Origin: an uncultured Dehalococcoidia bacterium
Lineage (GTDB): Bacteria; Chloroflexota; Dehalococcoidia; Lucifugimonadales; Lucifugimonadaceae
DNA: 64,000 bases
Reading direction: 5' to 3'
Assembly (NCBI GenBank): GCA_951812795.1
Contig: OX638325.1
Location: 1,884,277 to 1,948,276 of the forward strand
Position numbers and translations under genes: made by a program. The notes beneath the pieces are model-generated. The model saw only the letters and a program-made list of their open reading frames with translations, had not been told where the DNA came from and did no database searches. Positions 1-8,216 of this stretch are shown piece by piece. How positions within the stretch are numbered: the stretch's first letter is position 1; each line of letters opens with the position of its first letter.

Positions 1-2
1 AC

Positions 3-668
3 GACGAATCTGTCTCTCAACTGGTACGGCTATATCTCGCACACGAAGGATTCCGCGCAGTTGCCGCTAAAGATGGCACCACCGGCCTGCAACTTGCACG
101 CTCGGAAGAGCCGTCGCTGATACTGCTCGACCTCAATCTTCCCGGAATCGACGGCATCGAAATCTGCCGCTTGCTCAGAACCGAATCCGATGTGCCCATC
201 ATCATGGTCACGGCACGCGTCGATGAAGAGGAACGTCTCGACGGATTGAACATAGGCGCGGACGATTATGTGACCAAACCGTTCAGCCCCCGCGAACTGA
301 TGGCTCGAATTCGTGCCGTCATGCGACGAACTGTGAATGAAGAGGACGAGAAGCTCCGGCATAAGGGCGAATTGTCGATCGGTCAGTACCGAATCGACTT
401 GGAAGCGCGCACCGTCTACATATCAGGCGTCGAGCTGACGCTTACTCCCACTGAGTATCGGTTGTTGGTCTATTTCATGAACGCTCATCGTCGTACCGTC
501 AGTAGAGATCAGATCATTGAGAACGCTATCGGATACGTATTCGATGGGTTTGATCGCACGGTTGACACTCACATATCAAACCTCCGGCGGAAACTCGAAA
601 AAGTGACCAAGGGCGAACGGCATTTAAAGACCGTCTACGGCGTGGGGTACCGCTTTGAAGCTGCCTGA
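3..668 (+). CDS. OmpR-family response regulator, 5' end outside window
   Basis: DNA-binding response regulator of a two-component system. The open frame runs from the first bases, so the N-terminus lies upstream of the window. The receiver domain shows the phospho-acceptor Asp in LLDLNLPG (codon 129-131), the conserved Thr in MVTAR and the Lys in VTKPFSP. The C-terminal half is a Trans_Reg_C winged helix (LTPTEYRLLVYF ... VDTHISNLRRKLEK ... TVYGVGYRFE). It overlaps the histidine kinase by 14 bases, so the two are translationally coupled and almost certainly a cognate pair. The signal sensed and the target genes cannot be read from the sequence. Confidence 0.95.
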   Translation, partial: DESVSQLVRLYLAHEGFRAVAAKDGTTGLQLARSEEPSLILLDLNLPGIDGIEICRLLRTESDVPIIMVTARVDEEERLDGLNIGADDYVTKPFSPRELMARIRAVMRRTVNEEDEKLRHKGELSIGQYRIDLEARTVYISGVELTLTPTEYRLLVYFMNAHRRTVSRDQIIENAIGYVFDGFDRTVDTHISNLRRKLEKVTKGERHLKTVYGVGYRFEAA

Positions 669-2280
669 ATGGACTCATTCGATCCAGTTCCGATTGGTAT
701 TGGGATTCGCGGCCTTACTTGCAACTTGCCTATTCGCAGTCAGCGTATGGGCAACCTACAGTACACGAATCGCGATCAAGGAATATGGCGAAAACGTTGA
801 GAGATTTGAAGAAGAAAAAGCGCGCAAACTCCTCCAAGAGGTATTCGACTACAGTGAAGACCTCGCCCAACTACAGAACTCGGTTCAACAGATAGGCCGG
901 CTCATGGAACTGCGAGTCGCGGTCGTGGATCCAAACGGCTTTGTGGTCGCCGATTCGCACGAGTTCCCAACCAATTTCGAAGGCAAGTATCAGAAACAAG
1001 ACGAGCGATTCGACAAGAAATTTGCACTGCGGACGATGCCAATCACTCTTGGGAAGGAATTTGTCGGCCAAGTCATTTTCTCCGAGCAGGGACGCAAAAA
1101 TCGATTTCCTTTGAGGCTTTGGTTAGGTGCTAAAGACCAACTCCCTCCGTCTTCAAAGGACGTAACACAACCCTTAACAATCCCTGAGTCCAAATCCGTC
1201 GTTCTCGACGAATCAAAACGGTACGCAGAATCCCTCGCAGTCCAAGACCAATTTGAAGAGCATGCCGCCGACTCGGCCGACGCGGTTGTGATGATCAGCG
1301 ATGCGGTCAACGAACTATCAGTGGAGCCGCAACTGAGCGCTTTGCAGAACGAGTTCCAGAAGTCGCTTCTCATCAGCGGCATCGCCGCCGGCATCGCCGG
1401 CATCCTCATAACCGCGTTCTTCACCCGACGCGCACTCGCACCCGTTCGAGACCTCACCGTTGCAGCACAGCGACTCGGAAAGGGCGACCTCGAGCACCGG
1501 GTACAGGCCAAACATCGCGGAGAGATCGGACAGCTAGCGACGACCTTCAACGCCATGGCTCTAGAACTCGAATCCGCGGAGACCCGCCGAAGACGTCTGA
1601 CAGCCGACATCGCTCACGAACTGCGCACCCCGCTGACGAACATTAGAGGATACCTAGAAGCCATCAAAGACGGCGTTGTAGAGCCCGAAGACCAGACCAT
1701 CGACACACTCCATCAGGAGACGCTGCATCTTTCAAGGCTCGTTGAAGATCTACGAATACTGGCTGTGGCCGACGCAGGCGCCCTGAAACTCGATAAACAC
1801 GCCGACCGAGTCGAGACCGTGGTTCAGAATGTTGTACGAGCCTTCAAACCACGAGCGATCGAGTCCAGCATCGAAATCGTCTGCGAAATCCCCGAAGTCG
1901 TGCCGCTCGTGGACATCGACCGCACACGCATGACGCAAGTGGTCCACAACCTCGTGGAAAACGCCATCGCGCATTCGCCCGCCCGCGCCGAGGTCGGAGT
2001 TCGTATCGGTGTCACCGACGATGCGAAACACGTACGAATCAGCATCACCGATCAAGGCGACGGTATTCCGGACGAAGAGATCGACCACATATTCGACCAG
2101 TTCTACCGCGTTGACGCTTCCCGCGCCCGTTCAACCGGCGGTGCCGGACTCGGCCTGACCATCGCCAAGCGACTAGTCGAGGCTCACGACGGCCACATCA
2201 ATGCGGACAGCGTTCCCAACCAAGGCTCCACATTCACCATCACAATACCTTCGTCTTCCTCACAACCCCATCCAGAGTGA
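655..2280 (+). CDS. HAMP-containing sensor histidine kinase
   Basis: Membrane sensor kinase partnering the upstream regulator. TTG start overlapping the regulator stop. Order: TM1 about residues 12-34, a periplasmic sensor of about 200 residues without a recognisable named domain, TM2 about 237-258, HAMP about 260-312, HisKA with the H-box ADIAHELRTPLTNIRG (phosphorylated His at residue 321), then HATPase_c with N-box NLVENAIAHSP, G1 DQGDGIP, F-box FDQFYR and G2 GGAGLGLTIAKR. All catalytic boxes are intact. 541 residues is normal for the class. The large extracytoplasmic loop suggests an envelope or extracellular signal; the ligand is unknown. Confidence 0.95.
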   Translation: MKLPEWTHSIQFRLVLGFAALLATCLFAVSVWATYSTRIAIKEYGENVERFEEEKARKLLQEVFDYSEDLAQLQNSVQQIGRLMELRVAVVDPNGFVVADSHEFPTNFEGKYQKQDERFDKKFALRTMPITLGKEFVGQVIFSEQGRKNRFPLRLWLGAKDQLPPSSKDVTQPLTIPESKSVVLDESKRYAESLAVQDQFEEHAADSADAVVMISDAVNELSVEPQLSALQNEFQKSLLISGIAAGIAGILITAFFTRRALAPVRDLTVAAQRLGKGDLEHRVQAKHRGEIGQLATTFNAMALELESAETRRRRLTADIAHELRTPLTNIRGYLEAIKDGVVEPEDQTIDTLHQETLHLSRLVEDLRILAVADAGALKLDKHADRVETVVQNVVRAFKPRAIESSIEIVCEIPEVVPLVDIDRTRMTQVVHNLVENAIAHSPARAEVGVRIGVTDDAKHVRISITDQGDGIPDEEIDHIFDQFYRVDASRARSTGGAGLGLTIAKRLVEAHDGHINADSVPNQGSTFTITIPSSSSQPHPE

Positions 2281-2346
2281 CGCCGCCCACACGTTCTCTT
2301 CCCAAAAGCCGTAATGGCAACCCTTATAGTTGCCCCACGGAGAAGA

Positions 2347-2685
2347 TCAGTGCCGGTTGTAAGGCACGCCATCCAGCAGCCCGGCGTCGTACATCTCGTT
2401 CCACTCGTTGAGGAAAGTCGTGTTCCATTCGTCGGTGAATTTGGCTTGGAGCATCTCCTCGAAGATGGGCCAGAACACGATGATGCCGTCAGCGCCGTCG
2501 CGCAACGCGGCCTCTGCGGTCTCACTGGATCGCACCAGCGCGGCGGCGATGTACGGTCGGTTGGCCCAGTCGGCGAAGATTTCTCGGAGGTCGCGCACCA
2601 GCGCCGTCGGGTCACCGGAAACGTCGCGGTAGGGCTCGCAGAACGGTAGGATGTGATCGACCCCTGCCTGGGCGACCGCTACGGC
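2347..2685 (-). pseudogene. 3' fragment of a transaldolase-like gene
   Basis: Minus-strand frame encoding only the C-terminal ~112 residues of the protein made in full at 6270-7046 (VAVAQAGVDH through GVPYNRH). It lacks the N-terminal half including the Schiff-base Lys, so it cannot be active. The frame stays open and extends a few codons upstream in unrelated sequence (possible ATG at 2724). Bases 2384-2520 are identical, without a mismatch, to 6307-6443; beyond that the two copies drop to roughly 80 percent. The fragment sits on the far side of two secreted-protein genes from the full copy, so it marks one edge of an inserted or duplicated segment. Confidence 0.85.
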
Positions 2686-2773
2686 GGCGTGAATTTGTGA
2701 ACCCGAGTCGAGTGGTTGCTCCACGCTTGCAATACGTGTTCGCGGCTAGTCCGGGAACCCTGACCTGTCAGAG

Positions 2774-4636
2774 TCAGCCGCCGCGGCCGGGCATCGGCGT
2801 TGCAGTAGGTGTCGCCGTCGGAGAGGGCGCGGGCATGGGCGTTGCAGTAGGCGTCGCCGTCGGAGAGGGTTTTAGCGTCGGAGTTGCCGTAGGTGTCGGA
2901 GTATGAGCGGGGATCTCAGTCGGTGTGGGCGTGTACGTCGGACAAGGCGTGATCGTCGACGCGGACCCGCTGCCGGTGCCGGCCTTGCGTATGCGGAGCA
3001 TCAGCTCGTCGTCGTCGTGCCATGGCTGAGCGCATGTAGCCCACTCGTGCGCGGCGGAAGTGTCGCGGGTACCGCCGAAGGCAAAGGTTGACGACACTTT
3101 GCCGTCGAGTTCGATGATGTCCAGCTCATATCCGTCCAGCGCGTTGTGCGGAGTCGTCCCCATCTTCACGATTCCCGGCGTGTAGTAGAGGTAGTCCAAG
3201 GTTACCGAGGTTTTGTCGGGAAGCGTGAACGAAGTCTTCGGGTTGTAGCGTACCCCGACGCTGTCGGACGGGTTTTTCAATTCAACCGGATCGAAAAAGG
3301 CCTCGTGGAGGGTGCCGGAAGGGGCGGTGACGGTTATTGTCCAAGGAGACATTTCATCTGGCCAGTAATCGCATGCGACAAAATGGTCTGCTCGGTCAAA
3401 CAGGTTTAGCGAGTAAGTCCCCAACGGAAGCGGGCGGATTGTGGACGCGGTAACGTAAAAACCGTTAATCGAATCTTCATCTTCATCCGACACCGCGATC
3501 TCAAAGAGATGTTTGTCGCGACCTTCAAATTTGAATTCCAAGTAACCACCTCCCCAAATCTCCCCACCCATCAATTCGGTGCCCCGTTTTGCGCCAGAGG
3601 CGATGTCGAAAATAGTCGATCGGTGAGGCAGAACTCCGCTGGAATCCAATTCCGATTTCCTTCTAGTCCAAGTTTCGATGCCTTGTATGCACTCTTCATA
3701 ATCTGCGACGCCCGCATTCGCTCTCAGCTCTCTTGCGATATCCGACATCATTTTTTTAACTTGCCTCAGGGAAACTGTCGGCGGAGTCTGATTGTTGGTG
3801 TCTGCTGTGTTTTGAGACACATCAGTTAGAAACAGTTTGTCGTCAGGAGCTGACGATCCGGAGGCATGCGAAGTTAGAAGCTCGGGAAGCCACGCCTTGT
3901 TCTTCTTGCTGTAGATCGTGAATTCGTCGGCGGAAGCACCGCCATACGGAGTCGTGAACATGTGGTAACCAGTATCCTCTACCCAATTTGTGTCTATATT
4001 CCGATCGTCAATAAGAAAAAGCAACGCATCGCGATCGTCATAAATTTTGTCGCGCGCCGCCAGCCATTTAGAAGCTGCCGCCTCTGCCCATTCTCGTTTT
4101 TCGTGCAGCAAAGGAGTGTAGCAACAGTCATATACGTAAACGACGATCTCGTCTTTTCCGCTTCCCTTGATGTAATCCTTGACGTCGAACGTGAACTTCA
4201 GCATCGACTCGTAAACTGACGGCCCAAGCTTGCCAGGACTCACACCCACAGCGGTCTCGACGGATTTCAGTGTTGAAAGGACGATCACGTCTGAGTACAA
4301 TATGCGTTCTTTCAAGGTTGTAGGTCCTTCCCAAACAAATACAGAATCTGCTAATGGGAGTGGCGAGCGATCGTGAGGATCCGAATCGGTGGATGAATCC
4401 GGCGGAATGGCGTCTGGGCCAGGCAAAACGGCGTCTGACCCCGATATTGCCTCGTCGTGACTCGAATCTGACACGGTTTCAGTCGGGTGATCTTCAACGG
4501 CCCGCGTGTCCGCTTCTTCAGCAGCGACGCAAGATGTTGACGCCAAGAGGACCAACGCGAAACACGCAAAGCTACCAAACCAAGTGAAGAGAAGACTCAC
4601 GAACGGTAGTTTTCGTTCTGTATTAGTGGTTTGCAT
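2774..4636 (-). CDS. Secreted protein with Pro/Thr-rich C-terminal tail
   Basis: No named family recognised. Start taken at ATG 4636, which overlaps the upstream stop by 14 bases; an in-frame ATG at 4663 is also possible. The N-terminus is a Sec-type signal peptide (FALVLLAS then TSCVAAEE), followed by an acidic Ser/Asp-rich linker. Next is a ~200-residue globular region (SDVIVLSTLKSV ... FDVKDYIKGSG ... YDCCYTPLL), then a beta-rich region (LFEIAVSDEDED, GTYSLNLFDRAD). It ends in about 55 residues of TPTPTATP-type low complexity, encoded by short direct repeats at 2790-2905. Probably exported, with the tail acting as a wall or surface spacer. Forms an operon with the gene upstream (4623-6032). 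Function unknown. Confidence 0.7.
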   Translation of the reverse strand: MQTTNTERKLPFVSLLFTWFGSFACFALVLLASTSCVAAEEADTRAVEDHPTETVSDSSHDEAISGSDAVLPGPDAIPPDSSTDSDPHDRSPLPLADSVFVWEGPTTLKERILYSDVIVLSTLKSVETAVGVSPGKLGPSVYESMLKFTFDVKDYIKGSGKDEIVVYVYDCCYTPLLHEKREWAEAAASKWLAARDKIYDDRDALLFLIDDRNIDTNWVEDTGYHMFTTPYGGASADEFTIYSKKNKAWLPELLTSHASGSSAPDDKLFLTDVSQNTADTNNQTPPTVSLRQVKKMMSDIARELRANAGVADYEECIQGIETWTRRKSELDSSGVLPHRSTIFDIASGAKRGTELMGGEIWGGGYLEFKFEGRDKHLFEIAVSDEDEDSINGFYVTASTIRPLPLGTYSLNLFDRADHFVACDYWPDEMSPWTITVTAPSGTLHEAFFDPVELKNPSDSVGVRYNPKTSFTLPDKTSVTLDYLYYTPGIVKMGTTPHNALDGYELDIIELDGKVSSTFAFGGTRDTSAAHEWATCAQPWHDDDELMLRIRKAGTGSGSASTITPCPTYTPTPTEIPAHTPTPTATPTLKPSPTATPTATPMPAPSPTATPTATPMPGRGG

Positions 4637-6032
4637 AAATCGCTTCCATTGCGGAAATTTCATTTATGTTTAGTTGGGTTTCTTTGGCCCCTTGTCCCAT
4701 TACCCTAGTTTCTAATCCGGCGCTGTGTCCGAGACCGGCCGTGTGTCCTAGCTCGTACATCAGGTGTCCTGGCAAATATCGATATGAATCACGTTCCACA
4801 AGATCCGTCAGGCTGGTCCAATAAAGTTCTAGCTGTTCAAGGTTTCTTCGCGTGAATATCGTTTGAGGACCCAGGTGCGGATGGTCCGAAGTCGTCCCTC
4901 TGGTCGCACGAGCACATCCCAAAATGTGATTTGGGTCACCAATTCCTCCCAAGCACTGTTTTTTGGTAACCGCTGGCGAGACGGTATGCAATGTGACGGG
5001 CTCTATGCCCTGCAACGTTTCGTCGCAACGCGCCGGATTGATCTTCCGAAATCCGACCCCGTAATACACCGTTTCCCAGCCGTCGACGGCGAATCCCAAC
5101 GCCTTCGCGTAGTTTGGTCGAGTGGTTGGTTCGTCCGTTATCTGGCAAATCCGATAATTAATCTGTTTATCCTCTTGGTGCCAAGCCTCGGGTATGGGGA
5201 GGTTTACATTGGTCGGTATCGAAGTACCGTTGGGAGCTATGGCAGTCACAGTGAGCCTTGAAGACGGCTCTCCCAGACCGCATCTAACAAAATCCCAAGT
5301 GCCATTGTTGGATATCGACGCGGTCGTGTAGATGTGATATTCAGGGTCGGCCTCGAACAAATCCCAGTCGCAGTCAGCATCATCGGAGTCGCCGTTCTGC
5401 AGCCCTGTGCTCTTCGGGAACGATGCTTGAAACGCGTATCCCGTCGGATCAAAACCGCTTGGACCAGTCACTTTGAGTTGGACGGTTATGGAATCCAACA
5501 CCTTCCATCCAAATTCGTAAAGATGGATCTGTTCCCCACCAACCGTATAAACGCCGCCATCGGAACGGGTCACTTTCAACTCGATCTCGACCTCTGAAGG
5601 TAACGTTGGCACAGGCGTATTCGTCGGTGTTGGCGTGTGGATAGGCGTGGGGGTGACAGTTGTATCTGTCATATATGTCCAAGAAGACCAATCGCCGCAG
5701 TCGGTCAAGTCAGAGTTGCGGCAACGCTGCGCCCGGACGCGGCAGCGATACGCGTAGCTGCCGGTGTTTTGAGGAACGTTGGTGAATCCAGCTGGTGGAG
5801 ACGGCTCATAGCGCGACTTGTATGGGCTATATGTGCCGCCGGAACTGGTCTTGCGGTGAAGTTTGAAACTGTAGTGATGACTATTGATGGCGTCCCAGTC
5901 GCTTACAAGGTAGTAGGCCGTGACAGATGATGAACTGGTGCGCGACAAATCATAAATCGAAGGCGGTGGCGCTGGGCATTGCGCGTGACTCGGAGTCTCT
6001 TCGCAGTCCCATCTCGGTTGATGGGCACCCAT
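4623..6032 (-). CDS. Degenerate metzincin-like secreted protein, probably 5'-truncated
   Basis: The C-terminal ~60 residues match the zinc-binding region of matrixin/M10-like proteases (HExxHxxGxxH, then a Met-turn), but the first ligand His is Tyr: YELGHTAGLGH, then RVMGQG and a closing NINEISAMEAIYANH. The codon is TAC where CAC is expected, one transition away. The N-terminal part is fibronectin-III-like, followed by a TPTPTNTPVPT linker and a beta-rich middle. There is no signal peptide. Upstream of the ATG the same frame continues as a Thr-Pro linker (TPTP, stop, PSPTP) broken by TAG at 6048-6050, so the present ATG probably marks a truncated remnant. Function therefore doubtful. Confidence 0.6.
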   Translation of the reverse strand: MGAHQPRWDCEETPSHAQCPAPPPSIYDLSRTSSSSVTAYYLVSDWDAINSHHYSFKLHRKTSSGGTYSPYKSRYEPSPPAGFTNVPQNTGSYAYRCRVRAQRCRNSDLTDCGDWSSWTYMTDTTVTPTPIHTPTPTNTPVPTLPSEVEIELKVTRSDGGVYTVGGEQIHLYEFGWKVLDSITVQLKVTGPSGFDPTGYAFQASFPKSTGLQNGDSDDADCDWDLFEADPEYHIYTTASISNNGTWDFVRCGLGEPSSRLTVTAIAPNGTSIPTNVNLPIPEAWHQEDKQINYRICQITDEPTTRPNYAKALGFAVDGWETVYYGVGFRKINPARCDETLQGIEPVTLHTVSPAVTKKQCLGGIGDPNHILGCARATRGTTSDHPHLGPQTIFTRRNLEQLELYWTSLTDLVERDSYRYLPGHLMYELGHTAGLGHSAGLETRVMGQGAKETQLNINEISAMEAIYANH

Positions 6033-6269
6033 CGGCGTGGGCGATGGCTAAGGAGTCGGCGTGTGTGTAGATCCGTCCTCATTAACTTGCCATTCATCAG
6101 CCTGGCCTTAGAGCGATGCGCAAGGTGCAACGCGACGAATTCACTCGATTCCTAACCCTATTCCGCTTGTACTGCAACAGTAAAGTCCGAAAATTTCGCA
6201 AATCGACAGATGTCTCTGCGAATCGCGGATCTTCACGGTTGCAACAGCTCGGGGATGTTGCCGTACCAC
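6033..6269. other. Intergenic remnant upstream of the metzincin-like gene
   Basis: No complete gene. On the minus strand 6033-6108 continues the reading frame of the metzincin-like gene as a linker-type peptide (QADEWQVNEDG then THTPTP), interrupted by TAG at 6048-6050 and by TAA about 24 codons further upstream. The rest, up to the stop of the transaldolase-like gene, shows no feature I can name. Confidence 0.5.
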
Positions 6270-7046
6270 TCAGTGCCGGCTATACGGCACGCCCTCTAAC
6301 AGTCCAGCGTCGTACATCTCGTTCCACTCGTTGAGGAAAGTCGTGTTCCATTCGTCGGTGAATTTGGCTTGGAGCATCTCCTCGAAGATGGGCCAGAACA
6401 CGATGATGCCGTCAGCGCCGTCGCGCAACGCGGCCTCTGCGGTGTCCTTGGAACGCACCAGCGCGGCGGTGATGTAAGGACGTTGCGCCCAGTCTGCGAA
6501 GATGTCACGGAGATCACGTACTAACGCCGTCGGATCTCCCGAAACATCGCGGTAAGGCTCGCAGAAGGGCAGTACGTGATCTACACCGGCTTGGGCGACG
6601 GCTACCGCTTGGTTGACGGTGAACACGGTGGTGCAGAACGTTTCGACGCCAGCCTTCTTCAACTCGGCGAATGCACCAAGAGCGTTGACGGTGCAAGGTA
6701 TCTTCAGTATCACCTGATCGGACATCTTGGTGAAGACCTCGCCGACATCGAGCAGCTCCTGAGTCGAGTGACCGTCGATCTCGACCGCAACCTTCTTGTC
6801 GGTGATATCGAGGTAGCGCTGGATGACATCCGTCATCTGACCGTATTTCTTCACCATGTCGTTCAAAACGACGGTGTTGGTTACGATACCTGCGGCGCCA
6901 CGGCTCATCCACGGTTTCAAATCCTCGGGGTCGCCAGCCAGCCAGACGGCAGGACTTGCCGCCGATGCACGGTTCATCTCCGCGGCTCCCATGGGCATAA
7001 ATGCCGAATCCGCTGCGCCGTTGGTCGAAATTGCTGTCTGCTGCAT
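6270..7046 (-). CDS. Transaldolase / fructose-6-phosphate aldolase-like protein
   Basis: Class I aldolase of the transaldolase (TalC/Fsa) fold, about 258 residues. The Schiff-base Lys is K115 in VILKIPCT, matching the KIP motif of the family. Other matching segments are IVTNTVVLN (the TTNPS-like strand) and the glycine-rich C-terminal strands GADGIIVFWPIFEEML. The N-terminus has ~30 extra residues (rich in Ala and Met) before the barrel; a later ATG is possible. Expected chemistry is dihydroxyacetone or aldehyde transfer or aldol cleavage of a sugar phosphate in the cytoplasm; substrate not predictable. Divergent from the M19 gene, with a 135-base shared upstream region. Its 3' third is duplicated at 2347-2685. 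Confidence 0.8.
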   Translation of the reverse strand: MQQTAISTNGAADSAFMPMGAAEMNRASAASPAVWLAGDPEDLKPWMSRGAAGIVTNTVVLNDMVKKYGQMTDVIQRYLDITDKKVAVEIDGHSTQELLDVGEVFTKMSDQVILKIPCTVNALGAFAELKKAGVETFCTTVFTVNQAVAVAQAGVDHVLPFCEPYRDVSGDPTALVRDLRDIFADWAQRPYITAALVRSKDTAEAALRDGADGIIVFWPIFEEMLQAKFTDEWNTTFLNEWNEMYDAGLLEGVPYSRH

Positions 7047-7181
7047 GTCGTATCTCCAGAGGATTAGGGGTGAATCGTATCAATGTTCCGAACGCATGAT
7101 TGAAGTTTAATTGCAAATTTCCAAGTCAGCGTCGCATCGTAAACTTCGACACAATCCAATCACAACTGGCCGGGAGATGTC

Positions 7182-8204
7182 ATGAGCACCGACGCAACAC
7201 ACGCCCGAAAACTGTACGACGCCGCGGTCGTGATCGACGCGCTCAACGTTAGCAACTGGGACAGCGACGCAGTCTACGAAAGTCTCAACGCCGGCGGCGT
7301 AGCAGCTATCAACGCGACCCAGGCCACCTGGGAAGGCTATGAAGAAACGCTCGACCTCATCGCAAAGTGGTACGTGCGGTTGCGCGAGAGGTCCGACCAG
7401 ATCCTGCTCGTCGAAACCGTCGATGACATCCATCGGGCGAAGCGTGAAGGTAAGACCGGCATCATCTTCGGATGGCAGAATACATCACCCATTGAAAATG
7501 ATCTCGACCGATTGGCACTATTCCACAAACTGGGCGTTCGCATCATGCAGGTCACCTATCACGAACGTAATTTGCTTGGTGACGGGTGCATGGAGAGGCA
7601 GAACGGCGGTCTCACCAACTTTGGGATCGACGCCGTCCGCGAGATGAACCGTCTCGGCATCCTTCTCGATCTTTCGCACGTCGGCGTCGCGACCACACAA
7701 GAGAGCATCGAGGTTTCCGAGAAGCCGGTCGCCATCACGCACGCCAACGCCAAGTCGTACTTTGATCATCGTCGCAACAAGACCGAACAAGCGATCAAAA
7801 CGATGGCCGACAAGGGCGGGGTCATAGGCGCAACCTGCATCCAAGGCTTCCTCCGCAACACCTACTCCTCAACCATCGACGACTATCTCGACGCCATCGA
7901 CCACTTGGTCGACATGGTGGGTGTAGATCACGTGGGCATCGGAACGGACCACACCCAAGATCAACCCGAAGAGTTCTGGAAATACATCGGCGGTCAACAG
8001 GGCACCAAATACCCGTCAAGCTTCACCGGCCATAGCGGCATGCCATTGGCTTGGGAGGACCAGTACCCGGTGGGCCTGAAGACCCCAGACCAACTCCCAA
8101 TCATGTCCGAATCGCTTCTGAACCGGGGCTATTCGGACGACGACGTGATCAAGATATTAGGCGGGAACTGGCTGCGGTTGTTTGGCGAGGTTTGGGAGGC
8201 GTGA
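7182..8204 (+). CDS. Peptidase M19 (membrane dipeptidase) family protein, divergent
   Basis: TIM-barrel amidohydrolase of the renal/membrane dipeptidase family, 340 residues, no signal peptide. Conserved M19 landmarks: LGVRIMQVTYHERNL, GILLDLSHVG (zinc-ligand His), AITHANAKS (second zinc-ligand His) and VGIGTDHTQD. The usual N-terminal DGHxD ligand motif reads DALNV here, and the bridging Glu of the canonical second strand is replaced (FGWQNTSP). At least three of five binuclear-zinc ligands are therefore changed, so dipeptidase activity should not be assumed. ATG start. The stop is 12 bases from the convergent stop of the AlbA-type gene. Confidence 0.85.
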   Translation: MSTDATHARKLYDAAVVIDALNVSNWDSDAVYESLNAGGVAAINATQATWEGYEETLDLIAKWYVRLRERSDQILLVETVDDIHRAKREGKTGIIFGWQNTSPIENDLDRLALFHKLGVRIMQVTYHERNLLGDGCMERQNGGLTNFGIDAVREMNRLGILLDLSHVGVATTQESIEVSEKPVAITHANAKSYFDHRRNKTEQAIKTMADKGGVIGATCIQGFLRNTYSSTIDDYLDAIDHLVDMVGVDHVGIGTDHTQDQPEEFWKYIGGQQGTKYPSSFTGHSGMPLAWEDQYPVGLKTPDQLPIMSESLLNRGYSDDDVIKILGGNWLRLFGEVWEA

Positions 8205-8216
8205 TGATGGTCGGAA

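Noticed and set aside
990..1610. 206-codon minus-strand open frame
   Set aside because: Antisense of the histidine kinase; Ser/Arg-rich composition typical of a shadow frame.
3146..3829. Plus-strand frames opposite the secreted-protein gene
   Set aside because: Antisense of a gene with signal peptide and consistent codon pattern; no family features.
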